64,000 nt of DNA, from contig NZ_JAFEIG010000017.1 in assembly GCF_017495225.1 (NCBI RefSeq), positions 62,001 to 126,000 on the forward strand, read 5' to 3'. How positions within the stretch are numbered: position 1 is the stretch's first letter; each line of letters opens with the position of its first letter. Origin of the DNA: Daejeonella sp. (lineage in GTDB: Bacteria; Bacteroidota; Bacteroidia; Sphingobacteriales; Sphingobacteriaceae). Below the pieces are notes generated by a model, which saw only the letters and a program-made list of their open reading frames with translations, made no database searches and had not been told where the DNA came from. The position numbers were made by a program, and so were the translations under genes. Below, one piece after another: positions 8,338 through 16,835 of the stretch.

Positions 8338-8970
8338 TTATTTCTTTTGAGCTTCTTTTGTCTCTTCTTTTAACTCCTTGAATTGAAAATTATTATTTCT
8401 CAAAACATATTCAATTTTACGAATCTCGCCAGTTTTTGTTCCTGTTGAATCATTCTTATTGTAAATTGGAAATTGACGCAATAATTTACCGTCCTTAATA
8501 TAAACGGAGTCATTACCACGATAACCCTCACTTAATGAGGTGCTTAATTCAGGAAAACGCAATTGTTGATTGGAACCATTATCAGCATATTCATAGATAT
8601 ACATGCTCAAATAGGAACCCTTTCCCTCTCCTTTTGCATGAATATATAATTCAGGATTTCCATCAGAATCGAGATCCATATCCCAAGCATCCATTATTTT
8701 ACCATCAAGCTCACCAGCAACAGAGCGATAATTTAATTGTGTAGAGTCTGATCTCAATATTAAATATCCTCCTACCGAACTAGAACCTCGTCCCCAACTA
8801 ACAATATCCAAGGTTAAGCCCGGTCTAACTTCAATAGCTTTATGAAAACGAAAAGGTTGCATTATCTTCTTCACAACAGGCTTTACTTCTTCCTTAGGCT
8901 CTTCAGTTCCACAGCCAAATAATAAGACAATTGCTAAAAATAACAAGGGAAAAATCGATTTTACATTCAT
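8338..8970 (-). CDS. Lipoprotein of unknown function
   Basis: The 210-residue protein has a lipoprotein signal: a hydrophobic stretch from residue 6 and lipobox LLFGC with Cys20 as the lipidated residue. An acidic/lysine linker (GTEEPKEEVKP) follows, then a soluble domain. The segment DMDLDSDGNPELYIHAKGEG looks like a single FG-GAP/EF-hand-type Dx(D)xDGxxE loop, as in integrin-like repeats, so Ca binding is possible. No enzymatic motif is seen. Its stop is separated by one base from the stop of the convergent membrane protein gene. Confidence 0.75.
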   Translation of the reverse strand: MNVKSIFPLLFLAIVLLFGCGTEEPKEEVKPVVKKIMQPFRFHKAIEVRPGLTLDIVSWGRGSSSVGGYLILRSDSTQLNYRSVAGELDGKIMDAWDMDLDSDGNPELYIHAKGEGKGSYLSMYIYEYADNGSNQQLRFPELSTSLSEGYRGNDSVYIKDGKLLRQFPIYNKNDSTGTKTGEIRKIEYVLRNNNFQFKELKEETKEAQKK

Positions 8971-9005
8971 TGTATGCTTTTTATATTATGGTTTAGGATG
9001 TTAAA

Positions 9006-9013
9006 CAAATTTA
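9006..9013 (-). promoter_or_regulatory. Candidate -7 box for the lipoprotein gene
   Basis: TAAATTTG on the minus strand fits TAnnTTTG, 35 nt upstream of the ATG. No -33 element is evident. Confidence 0.3.
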
Positions 9014-9062
9014 ACAATTTAATTTATCCTTAATAATGTTCTTAAACAAACTGAATTTATGG

Positions 9063-9090
9063 TTAAAAAAAATGCCCCTAAAAGGGGCAT
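9063..9090 (-). terminator. Rho-independent terminator of trxB
   Basis: A perfect 8-bp stem (ATGCCCCT / AGGGGCAT) with a 3-nt loop is followed on the minus strand by a run of eight T. It lies 26 nt past the trxB stop. Confidence 0.88.
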
Positions 9091-9115
9091 TACAAATAAA
9101 TAAATTGAAAATATA

Positions 9116-10063
9116 TTAATGATCTTCCTTCGCGGCTAAATAGCGTTCAGCTTCTAAGGCTGCCATACAACCAGTTCCTGCAGCTGTAATTGCTTGACGC
9201 CATAATTTATCTTGAGCATCGCCACAAGCAAAAACACCCTCAATATTTGTTTTTGTACTATCAGGTTTGGTTATTAAATAACCCGTTTCATCCATATCTA
9301 ACCAACCTTTAAAAATTTCTGTATTTGGATTATGACCTATAGCCACAAAAAATCCGCTTACATCAATTGTTTTTTCTTCGCCAGTTTGATTATTTGAAAC
9401 TAAAATACCTGTAACATTTTTACCATCGCCAAGAATTTCTTTGGTGTCAGTATTATAATGAATTTCAATATTTGGTGTGTTTAACACTCTATTTTGCATT
9501 GCTTTTGATGCTCTAAACTCATCTCTACGAACAAGCATATGAACCTTATTACAAAGTTTTGCAAGGTATGTAGCTTCTTCAGCTGCTGTATCGCCGGCAC
9601 CTACAATTGCAACATCCTGACCTTTAAAGAAGAATCCGTCACATACCGCACAAGCTGAAACACCAAAACCATTGTATTTTTGCTCACTTTCTAGTCCCAA
9701 CCACTTTGCAGAAGCACCAGTAGCGATAATAACGGTATCAGCTGTAATTGTTTTGCTTTCATCAATGATTACCTTATGAGGCTTAGATGAAAAATCAACA
9801 CTACTCGCATATCCAAAACGAATTTCAGTGCCAAAACGCTCTGCTTGCTTCCTAAAGTCCTCCATCATTTCAGGACCCATTATTCCTTGTGGATAACCTG
9901 GAAAGTTTTCTACATCAGTTGTTTGAGTCAATTGCCCCCCAGGAACCATACCCGTGTACATCAACGGCTTTAAATCAGCACGCGCTGCATAAATAGCAGC
10001 TGTATACCCTGCGGGACCAGATCCTATGATCAGGCATTCAACATGTTCAATTTGTTCAGACAT
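9116..10063 (-). CDS. trxB: Thioredoxin-disulfide reductase
   Basis: This FAD enzyme reduces thioredoxin with NADPH. The FAD-binding GSGPAGYTAAIYAARA is near the N-terminus. CAVCDGFF is the redox-active CxxC, VGAGDTAAEEA is the NADPH Rossmann motif, and GVFACGDAQDKLWRQAITAAGTG is the C-terminal FAD block. I place the start at the ATG at 10063 (MSEQIEHVECLIIG), giving about 315 aa, the usual length. The frame stays open upstream to a TTG at 10111, but that TTG coincides with the -33 element of a good promoter whose -7 box lies 18 nt before 10063, so the longer form is unlikely. Confidence 0.95.
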   Translation of the reverse strand: MSEQIEHVECLIIGSGPAGYTAAIYAARADLKPLMYTGMVPGGQLTQTTDVENFPGYPQGIMGPEMMEDFRKQAERFGTEIRFGYASSVDFSSKPHKVIIDESKTITADTVIIATGASAKWLGLESEQKYNGFGVSACAVCDGFFFKGQDVAIVGAGDTAAEEATYLAKLCNKVHMLVRRDEFRASKAMQNRVLNTPNIEIHYNTDTKEILGDGKNVTGILVSNNQTGEEKTIDVSGFFVAIGHNPNTEIFKGWLDMDETGYLITKPDSTKTNIEGVFACGDAQDKLWRQAITAAGTGCMAALEAERYLAAKEDH

Positions 10064-10080
10064 CTTTTTAATATTTATTA

Positions 10081-10111
10081 CAAAAATAAGGATTTGGGGG
10101 CGTAAAGGCAA
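10081..10111 (-). promoter_or_regulatory. Bacteroidota-type promoter for trxB
   Basis: On the minus strand TTG (10109-10111) is followed after 20 nt by TATTTTTG (10081-10088). This matches the -33/-7 pattern and supports the trxB start at 10063. Confidence 0.55.
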
Positions 10112-10251
10112 CCATCTTTTTCCAAAGAATTAAACATTAAATCATTTGAGTACCTATATTTGGAACTAATAGAAGAATAAAGCTAATTTTAATACCTAAA
10201 CCCAGTCTTTTTCCTAATATTACACCTCATTACAAAAAAAATCATTCCCCT

Positions 10252-12441
10252 ATGTTGCAATTTTTGACATCAATTAATTATCGTTTTTTACTCATTTCAC
10301 TATTCTTTTCTATTAGCATCAATGCATTAGCTCAAAAAAAGAATGCTCAATACGAGTTAAAAATCAGGCCTAATAGCTCAGAAATTAAAATTGATGGCAT
10401 CATGAATGAGAAGGCTTGGCAAGATGCTGATTTAGCGAGTAAATTTTTCATGGTTCAGCCTATGGATACGAGCTACGCCCAAATCCGCACTGATGTTAAA
10501 ATGAGTTATGATAAAGACTTTCTATACATTATTGCCATTTGTTATCATGAACCAGGCCCTTATTTCGTTGAATCTTTAAGACGTGATTTTGCTTTTGGGA
10601 AGAATGATAATTTTTTAATTTTCATGGACCCATTTGATGATCAAACAAATGGTTTCTCTTTTGGCTCAAATGCGGCTGGTGCCCAATGGGATGGGATAAT
10701 GTACGAAGGCAGCAAAGTGGACTTAAGTTGGGATAATAAATGGGAATCGGCAGTTAAAAATTATGAAGATCGATGGGTATTTGAAGCGGCAATTCCTTTT
10801 AAATCAATTCGATACAAGCCTGGAATCACAAAATGGGGCATAAATTTTAGTCGTTTGGATTTAAAGTCGACTGAGAAATCAAGCTGGGCTCCCGTACCAC
10901 GCCAATTTGCAACTGCATCGCTTGCCTATACCGGTAATTTGGTGTGGGATCAACCTCCTCCAGTACCAGGACAAAATATCTCTATAATCCCCTACACTCT
11001 TGGCGGACTTTCAAGCAATCATGCAATAAGCCCAATTAAACGTGATCAAAGAGGAGAAATTGGTGGTGATTTGAAAATTGCTATAAATTCGTCGCTAAAC
11101 CTTGATTTAACTGTAAATCCTGATTATTCACAAGTTGAAGTTGACCGTCAAGTACCGAATTTAGAGCGATTTGAGTTATTTTTCCCTGAAAGGCGACAAT
11201 ATTTTCTTGAAAATGGAGATCTATTTTCAAATTTTGGCTATCAAAATATTAGACCATTTTTTTCTAGAAGAATCGGACTAGGTGTTCCTATTCAATATGG
11301 TGCTCGTTTAAGTGGTAAGCTTAACAAAGATTGGAGAGTGGGTTTAATGAATATGCAAACAGAGAAAACTGGAGTTTCAGACCCAGCACAAAATTTTACT
11401 GTGATGGCACTCCAAAGAAGAGTTTTTGCTCGATCAAACATTGGAGGGATTTTAATTAACAAGCAATCTCTTAATCTTAACTCTGAAAATGTAGCTGCAG
11501 GGATATCAAAATATAATCGGGTTGCTGGAATTGAGTATAATTTGGCGTCATCAAACAATACTTGGACTGGCAAGGCTGTTACTATGAAATCTTTTAGTCC
11601 CAATGGTGGCAATAAGGATATGATGCAAGCAGGAAACCTACGCTATTGGACAGGAAATTGGGATATCAATTGGCAGCACGAATACGTTGGCAGCGATTAT
11701 AATGCTGAGGTTGGCTTTGTGCCAAGAAGAGGTTACATCAGCATAAATCCATCAATTGGATACCTTTTTTTTCCGAAAAAAGGTAAAATTCTTAGCCACG
11801 GGCCTAAATTATTTTCAGGCACCTATTTTGATGAACATTTAAACCGTACGGACTACACTAATTACCTTGCATATAATTTCACTTTTCGAGATAAAACTAC
11901 ATTTACAAGCTGGATAGCAAATGATTATGTAAACCTACAAAGACCTTTTGACCCCACAAACCGAGGTGGTGCTACGTTAGCAACAGGTACTGAGCATAGT
12001 TGGGAGGCTTTCGGTATGGAATTTACTTCAAGACCTCAAAGTCTCTTTACAATGGCTTTATCAACTCGCTACGGAGGATATTATGCAGATGGTAATCGTT
12101 TAAATATCAGCAGTGAGTTCGGATATCGCTTCCAACCTTATGTTAGTGTGGCATTAAGTTCAAGTTATAATGATATCCGCTTGCCGGAACCATGGAACAC
12201 TACTAAATTTTGGCTTATTGGTCCTAGATTGGATGTAACCATGACTAACAAGTTATTTTTTACAGGTTTCGTACAGTATAATGAGCAAAGCGATAACATC
12301 AACTTAAATACTCGTCTACAATGGCGTTACAAGCCTGCCTCAGACTTATTTATCGTGTACACCGACAATTATTTACCTGCTCCATTCTCGGTAAAAAACA
12401 GGTTTTTAGTCCTTAAAATGACTTACTGGTGGAATATTTAA
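10252..12441 (+). CDS. DUF5916 outer-membrane protein with CBM9-like domain
   Basis: The 729-residue protein has a signal peptide ending ISINALAQ (about residue 28). A family-9 carbohydrate-binding-like domain (about 38-225, starting IKIDGIMNEKAWQDADLASKF) follows. The DUF5916 region then runs to the C-terminus with many amphipathic strands and a final aromatic (YWWNI), typical of an outer-membrane beta-barrel. LERFELFFPERRQYFLENGDLF is a conserved DUF5916 block. Function is unknown; glycan or cell-surface binding is only suggested by the CBM9-like fold. The stop is one base from the stop of the convergent dipeptidase, with no terminator between them. Confidence 0.85.
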   Translation: MLQFLTSINYRFLLISLFFSISINALAQKKNAQYELKIRPNSSEIKIDGIMNEKAWQDADLASKFFMVQPMDTSYAQIRTDVKMSYDKDFLYIIAICYHEPGPYFVESLRRDFAFGKNDNFLIFMDPFDDQTNGFSFGSNAAGAQWDGIMYEGSKVDLSWDNKWESAVKNYEDRWVFEAAIPFKSIRYKPGITKWGINFSRLDLKSTEKSSWAPVPRQFATASLAYTGNLVWDQPPPVPGQNISIIPYTLGGLSSNHAISPIKRDQRGEIGGDLKIAINSSLNLDLTVNPDYSQVEVDRQVPNLERFELFFPERRQYFLENGDLFSNFGYQNIRPFFSRRIGLGVPIQYGARLSGKLNKDWRVGLMNMQTEKTGVSDPAQNFTVMALQRRVFARSNIGGILINKQSLNLNSENVAAGISKYNRVAGIEYNLASSNNTWTGKAVTMKSFSPNGGNKDMMQAGNLRYWTGNWDINWQHEYVGSDYNAEVGFVPRRGYISINPSIGYLFFPKKGKILSHGPKLFSGTYFDEHLNRTDYTNYLAYNFTFRDKTTFTSWIANDYVNLQRPFDPTNRGGATLATGTEHSWEAFGMEFTSRPQSLFTMALSTRYGGYYADGNRLNISSEFGYRFQPYVSVALSSSYNDIRLPEPWNTTKFWLIGPRLDVTMTNKLFFTGFVQYNEQSDNINLNTRLQWRYKPASDLFIVYTDNYLPAPFSVKNRFLVLKMTYWWNI

Positions 12442-12442
12442 A

Positions 12443-13603
12443 TTAGCCCTTATTAGCCTTTAATAATCTTATGAAATTCAATCCAAGGATTTTTTTAACA
12501 TCTGCTTTTGAGTAGCCACGATTAATTAGAGCATCAGTAATTAAAGGGTATTTTGAAACATCCTCTAATCCTTTGGGATAAGATTCCGCTCCATCATAAT
12601 CTGCACCTAAACCTACATGATTTGCTCCAACAAGCTTTACCATGTGATCGATATGATCAATTAATAACGACAAAGGGGCTTTAATGTCTTCAATTTCAGA
12701 CTGATATTTTTTATTAATTTCTTCTTGTGCCAAAGATCTACTTCCAAGTTTATTACTCAATTCAATGAGCTCATTTTTATGTCTTGAATTAAAATCACTG
12801 AACTTTGCCGCATAAGTACTATCTAAAAAACCACTATAAAAATTAACAAAAATAACACCACCTGTTTTTGCAATGGCTTTAATTTGATCATCATTTAAAT
12901 TCCGCTGATGGGCATTAAAAACATAAGCAGAGCTATGGGAGGCCATAACTGGCTTCTTTGACGCCTGGATAGCATCATAAAAAGATTTTTCACCAACATG
13001 CGATAAGTCAACAATAACTCCTAGTTCATTCATTCTGTGAATGATTTTGATACCAAGATCACTCAATCCTATTTGTTTTAAACTATCTCTTTTATAGGTT
13101 TCTTCATATGCTGAACTGGCCCAAGGAGTACTATTATTCCAAGTTAGAGTCATATAGGTCATTCCACGTTTAGCCAATGAATCCAGATTATCAAAGGTAT
13201 TTTCTATCATGTGTCCGCCTTCAACACCAAACAAAGCGGCCATTTTACCATTCTTAATAGCCATTTTAAGCTCTTTGGTGGTACGAACCTTAGCAATTAA
13301 ACTCGGGTGACGATTAATTAAAGCATCAAGCGAATCAATTTGTCGATTTGCTAGATTAAAACCGCCAGTATGATCGCTCCACACAGAAAAAACTTGAACA
13401 TCCAATCCGCCCTCTTTTGCACGAACCAAATCAAAGTTCCCTCCCTTTTGCCTTAATCCAATATCTATCCCAGATTTAATCTGATCTGATAAAATATCAC
13501 CATGAGTGTCAACTACAATAGCTTTTTTATGAAATTTAGAATTTGATTGTCCAAATGCATTCAATGATGCTATGAGAAACAATAGGAATAAAGTTTTTTT
13601 CAT
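12443..13603 (-). CDS. Membrane dipeptidase (peptidase M19), exported
   Basis: This 386-residue zinc dipeptidase belongs to the renal dipeptidase family and cleaves dipeptides, including D-residue ones, in the periplasm or at the surface. Signal peptide MKKTLFLLFLIASLNAFGQ. Metal-site motifs appear in order: VVDTHGDIL (HxD), GVEGGHMIEN (bridging Glu), VDLSHVGEKS (His), MASHSSAYVFNAHQRNLND (His and Arg) and GLGADYDG (Asp). All expected ligands are present, so it is probably active. A catabolic or peptidoglycan-recycling role is likely. The acyl-CoA carboxylase gene lies 11 nt upstream on the same strand. Confidence 0.92.
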   Translation of the reverse strand: MKKTLFLLFLIASLNAFGQSNSKFHKKAIVVDTHGDILSDQIKSGIDIGLRQKGGNFDLVRAKEGGLDVQVFSVWSDHTGGFNLANRQIDSLDALINRHPSLIAKVRTTKELKMAIKNGKMAALFGVEGGHMIENTFDNLDSLAKRGMTYMTLTWNNSTPWASSAYEETYKRDSLKQIGLSDLGIKIIHRMNELGVIVDLSHVGEKSFYDAIQASKKPVMASHSSAYVFNAHQRNLNDDQIKAIAKTGGVIFVNFYSGFLDSTYAAKFSDFNSRHKNELIELSNKLGSRSLAQEEINKKYQSEIEDIKAPLSLLIDHIDHMVKLVGANHVGLGADYDGAESYPKGLEDVSKYPLITDALINRGYSKADVKKILGLNFIRLLKANKG

Positions 13604-13614
13604 CCTATTAAAAA

Positions 13615-15243
13615 TTAGGTTTGTAAAATACCAGGGTTAAACGAGTTTTCAATTGGAGATTGATTTGCGGCTTCAATTCCCATTGAGATAACTTTTCTAG
13701 TCTCAAGCGGATCAATTATTCCGTCAACCCAAAGCCTAGAAGCGGCATAATACGGCGTAGTTTGGCTATTATATCGATCGGTAATTTCTTTTAGTAATTC
13801 ATCTTCTTTTTCCTTGGTAATCACCTCACCTTTTGCCTTTAAAGATGCTTCTTGTATCTGTAACAATACTTTTCCTGCCTGTGAGCCACCCATTACTGCA
13901 ATTTTTGCCGAAGGCCATGCATAAATCAATCGAGGGTCGTATGCTTTTCCACACATGGCGTAATTGCCTGCTCCATAGGAGTTGCCAATCACAATTGTAA
14001 ACTTAGGCACAACAGAATTTGCTACTACATTTACCATTTTGGCGCCATCTTTTATTATTCCACCTTGCTCAGACCTACTTCCAACCATAAATCCAGTAAC
14101 ATCTTGAAGAAAAACTAAGGGTATTTTCTTCTGATTACAATTCATTATAAAACGGGACGCTTTATCTGCCGAATCTGAATAAATAACGCCTCCAAATTGC
14201 ATCTCCCCCTTTTTGCTCTTAACTACTTTACGTTGGTTTGCCACAATTCCCACAGCCCAACCATCAATGCGCCCTAAGCCGCAAATTATACTTTGTCCGT
14301 ATAATTGTTTATACTCTTCAAATTCAGAATTATCGAGTAAACGATGAATAATATCCCGCATATCATAGGGATTTTCTCTATTACTTGGTAAAATCCCGTA
14401 AATTTCCTGCTCATCTAATTTGGGTGAAGCAGGTTTTATCCTATCAAAACCTGCATTTTGAGGAGCACCAATCATGCTCATGATCTTTTTAATGGAATCT
14501 AAACAAGCAGCATCATTTGGATGCTTATAATCAGTTACACCAGATATTTCACAATGTGTTGTTGCACCACCAAGAGTTTCATTATCAATATCTTCTCCTA
14601 TAGCCGATTTTACTAGGTAGCTTCCCGCTAAGAACACAGATCCTGTACCCTCAACAATCATAGCTTCATCGCTCATGATAGGCAAATATGCTCCACCAGC
14701 AACGCAGGAACCCATAATTGCGGAAATCTGCACGATACCTTTGCTACTCATGATGGCATTATTTCGGAATATTCTACCGAAATGCTCCTTGTCTGGGAAT
14801 ATCTCATCCTGATAGGGTAAAAATACTCCCGCAGAATCTACCAGATAAATAACAGGTAAACGATTTTCCATCGCTATTTCCTGTGCCCTTAGATTCTTCT
14901 TGGCAGTCATGGGAAACCAAGCACCAGCTTTAACTGTGGCATCATTGGCGATAATCATGCACTGTCGACCAGAAACATAGCCTATACCGCAAATTACGCC
15001 TGCTGATGGGCATCCACCAACCTCTTTGTACATATCTTCGGCTGCAAAGGCACCAATTTCTAACCAGCGACTTTCCTTGTCAATCAAATAACTAATTCGC
15101 TCGCGAGCTAGCATTTTCCCCTTCTCTTTTTGCTTTGCAGCAGCTTTCTCTCCTCCCCCAGCATAAATCTTTTTCAATCGATTTTTAACCTCGTATGAAA
15201 GCTGCTTATTGGCATCTTCGTTTTTATTAAACTCTAGATTCAT
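13615..15243 (-). CDS. Acyl-CoA carboxylase beta subunit (methylcrotonyl-CoA carboxylase type)
   Basis: This 542-residue biotin-dependent carboxyltransferase subunit has two crotonase-like halves. The N-terminal half has VYLVDSAGVFLPYQDEIFPD and GSCVAGGAYLPIMSDEA. The C-terminal half has PLVFLQDVTGFMVG and VIGNSYGAGNYAMCGKAYDPR, the oxyanion-hole glycine blocks. Length and AVMGGSQAGKVLLQIQE resemble methylcrotonyl-CoA carboxylase beta (leucine catabolism). No biotin-carrying alpha subunit is encoded nearby, so the partner must lie elsewhere. An HMG-CoA lyase at 61.4 kb would serve the same pathway. Propionyl- or geranyl-CoA specificity cannot be excluded. Confidence 0.88.
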   Translation of the reverse strand: MNLEFNKNEDANKQLSYEVKNRLKKIYAGGGEKAAAKQKEKGKMLARERISYLIDKESRWLEIGAFAAEDMYKEVGGCPSAGVICGIGYVSGRQCMIIANDATVKAGAWFPMTAKKNLRAQEIAMENRLPVIYLVDSAGVFLPYQDEIFPDKEHFGRIFRNNAIMSSKGIVQISAIMGSCVAGGAYLPIMSDEAMIVEGTGSVFLAGSYLVKSAIGEDIDNETLGGATTHCEISGVTDYKHPNDAACLDSIKKIMSMIGAPQNAGFDRIKPASPKLDEQEIYGILPSNRENPYDMRDIIHRLLDNSEFEEYKQLYGQSIICGLGRIDGWAVGIVANQRKVVKSKKGEMQFGGVIYSDSADKASRFIMNCNQKKIPLVFLQDVTGFMVGSRSEQGGIIKDGAKMVNVVANSVVPKFTIVIGNSYGAGNYAMCGKAYDPRLIYAWPSAKIAVMGGSQAGKVLLQIQEASLKAKGEVITKEKEDELLKEITDRYNSQTTPYYAASRLWVDGIIDPLETRKVISMGIEAANQSPIENSFNPGILQT

Positions 15244-15287
15244 ATTGGCAATTTAAGCGTTAAAAAAATGAAAAAAAGACAATTAAA

Positions 15288-16301
15288 TTAATATGTCAAA
15301 GAAGCGATACGGCCATCGCTACCGGTCAAGATAACCAATTTGCCCAATTTAGCCTTTCTAGCTGTGTGATAGCCTAAGATCGATAAATTACGCCATGTTT
15401 TACCACCATCGTCTGAAAAATCGGTACCAGTGGGACCAGTTGCAATTAAACTTTGTTTAGAAAGATATTCAACTGCAGAACGATATCCAAAAGTAGAAAT
15501 TAATGGTTTTTGCCATGATTTTCCACCATTTTTGGTTATCAATAAATTATTTACTCTTGAGGTATCACTTAGATAATCGCCACCAACTGCAAGTCCCATT
15601 CCTTTCTTACGAAAAGCAATTGAAAAAGGGCCAGTAGAGCTTTTACCTTGAATTATGGGGCAATCATAAGCATTCCAAGATTGACCATAATTTTTAGAGT
15701 GAAAAAGTCTTGATTTTAACCCTCCTGTAGCAATCCAAGTATTTCCCTTCGAATCACAACGAATGGTCGTCCCGCTAGCTGCAAAGCTAGCCTCGCCAAC
15801 ATGTAGATCAATGGAATTATTGGTACTAATATTTTCCCAGCTCGCACCTCCATCATTGGTTTTCAACAAAACCATTTTTTGATTTATCGGATCTCCATAA
15901 ATAATTCCTCTTTCAGAATCCCAAAAATCCATCCCATCTAAAAATATATCTGGTGATTCATTTCTATAAACCTCTTTCCATGAATTTCCACCATCAAAAG
16001 TAATTAAAATTACTGCGGGACTTCCGGCATTTATTAAAATAGCTTTCGAATCAGAAAAGGCTTCTATGTCCCTAAAATCTAGGTTTTTATAAGCCGCTAA
16101 TTGATTCCATGACCATGTTTTTCCGCCATCTAAACTACGAGCTACCCAACCTTTGCTACCACTAATCCAAGCAACTGAATCATTTACAACCGACAAGCCA
16201 CGCAAGCTTGTATTTTTGCCAGAATCAATAGGATTTAAAATTTGAGCCTCTGATTGAAAACAGACTAGAAAGAAAAAAATAGATAAGAAAAGCTTTATCA
16301 T
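15288..16301 (-). CDS. Exported BNR/YCF48-like repeat protein
   Basis: The protein has a signal peptide (MIKLFLSIFFFLVCFQSEAQ) and repeated Asp-box motifs: SLDGGKTWSW, TFDGGNSWKE, TNDGGASWEN, TKNGGKSWQK and SDDGGKTWRN. Spaced Asp boxes indicate a six- or seven-bladed propeller like sialidase-type BNR or YCF48/HCF136 proteins. Sialidase catalytic residues are not evident, so it is probably a binding or structural protein in the periplasm or on the surface. I choose the ATG at 16301, which overlaps the upstream stop as ATGA. A start 15 nt further upstream (16316) is possible. It follows the DUF2147 gene in a two-gene operon. Confidence 0.85.
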   Translation of the reverse strand: MIKLFLSIFFFLVCFQSEAQILNPIDSGKNTSLRGLSVVNDSVAWISGSKGWVARSLDGGKTWSWNQLAAYKNLDFRDIEAFSDSKAILINAGSPAVILITFDGGNSWKEVYRNESPDIFLDGMDFWDSERGIIYGDPINQKMVLLKTNDGGASWENISTNNSIDLHVGEASFAASGTTIRCDSKGNTWIATGGLKSRLFHSKNYGQSWNAYDCPIIQGKSSTGPFSIAFRKKGMGLAVGGDYLSDTSRVNNLLITKNGGKSWQKPLISTFGYRSAVEYLSKQSLIATGPTGTDFSDDGGKTWRNLSILGYHTARKAKLGKLVILTGSDGRIASLTY

Positions 16302-16729
16302 TTTACGCGAGTCCAACTTTCGGTTCTCCCCAACATAGAAAAGCCAACAAAACCTCTAACATTTATTTTGTCTGGGCCTTGCGGACTTATTTTACAGCTA
16401 TAAGTTTTGCCAGTTTTAGGATCATAAATACTGCCCCCCTCCCAAATATTATCACTAAAAACAAAGTCCTTTAAGATAACTAAGCCCAAAATAGGATTTT
16501 GACTTAATGAAGTATTGGGATTATTTTTATCCAGCCTTGGCTTCCCATCAGGATTGTTGGGCACCTTCATCCATGAAATTTTACCAAAATACTTACCTGC
16601 ATTAGGATAAATTTGGATATGTGCTTCACCGCTAGCATTAAGCCATTTTCCAAGAATCTGATCCTTGTTTTGAGAGAATGCATTGATGCTGAAAAACAGC
16701 AAGAAAATAAATATAAGACGCTTGTTCAT
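16298..16729 (-). CDS. Exported DUF2147 family protein
   Basis: The 143-residue protein has a signal peptide (MNKRLIFIFLLFFSINAFSQ) and a single DUF2147 domain: ILGKWLNASGEAHIQIYP, then GLVILKDF, WEGGSIYDPKTGKTYSCKI and RGFVGFSMLGRTESWTR. The family is a small periplasmic beta-barrel-like (lipocalin-like) fold of unknown function, often next to envelope genes. It is the upstream member of an operon with the BNR-repeat protein (4-nt ATGA overlap). Confidence 0.88.
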   Translation of the reverse strand: MNKRLIFIFLLFFSINAFSQNKDQILGKWLNASGEAHIQIYPNAGKYFGKISWMKVPNNPDGKPRLDKNNPNTSLSQNPILGLVILKDFVFSDNIWEGGSIYDPKTGKTYSCKISPQGPDKINVRGFVGFSMLGRTESWTRVK

Positions 16730-16835
16730 AAAAATAATTGATCTAAGATAAAAATAGGGATAATTTCAAATTATCCGACTAATGATAGAGGAAGATCTGA
16801 AATTTAAGCCCATAATTACAATTATAAGACAAAAA

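Noticed and set aside
10064-10111. Longer TrxB start (16 extra residues)
   Set aside because: The start codon would be TTG within the -33 element of the likely trxB promoter, and the extra residues do not fit the family N-terminus.
16730-16835. Terminator or gene between purL and the DUF2147 gene
   Set aside because: Only weak A/T-rich complementarity is visible, without a convincing stem and T run, and no coding frame of merit.
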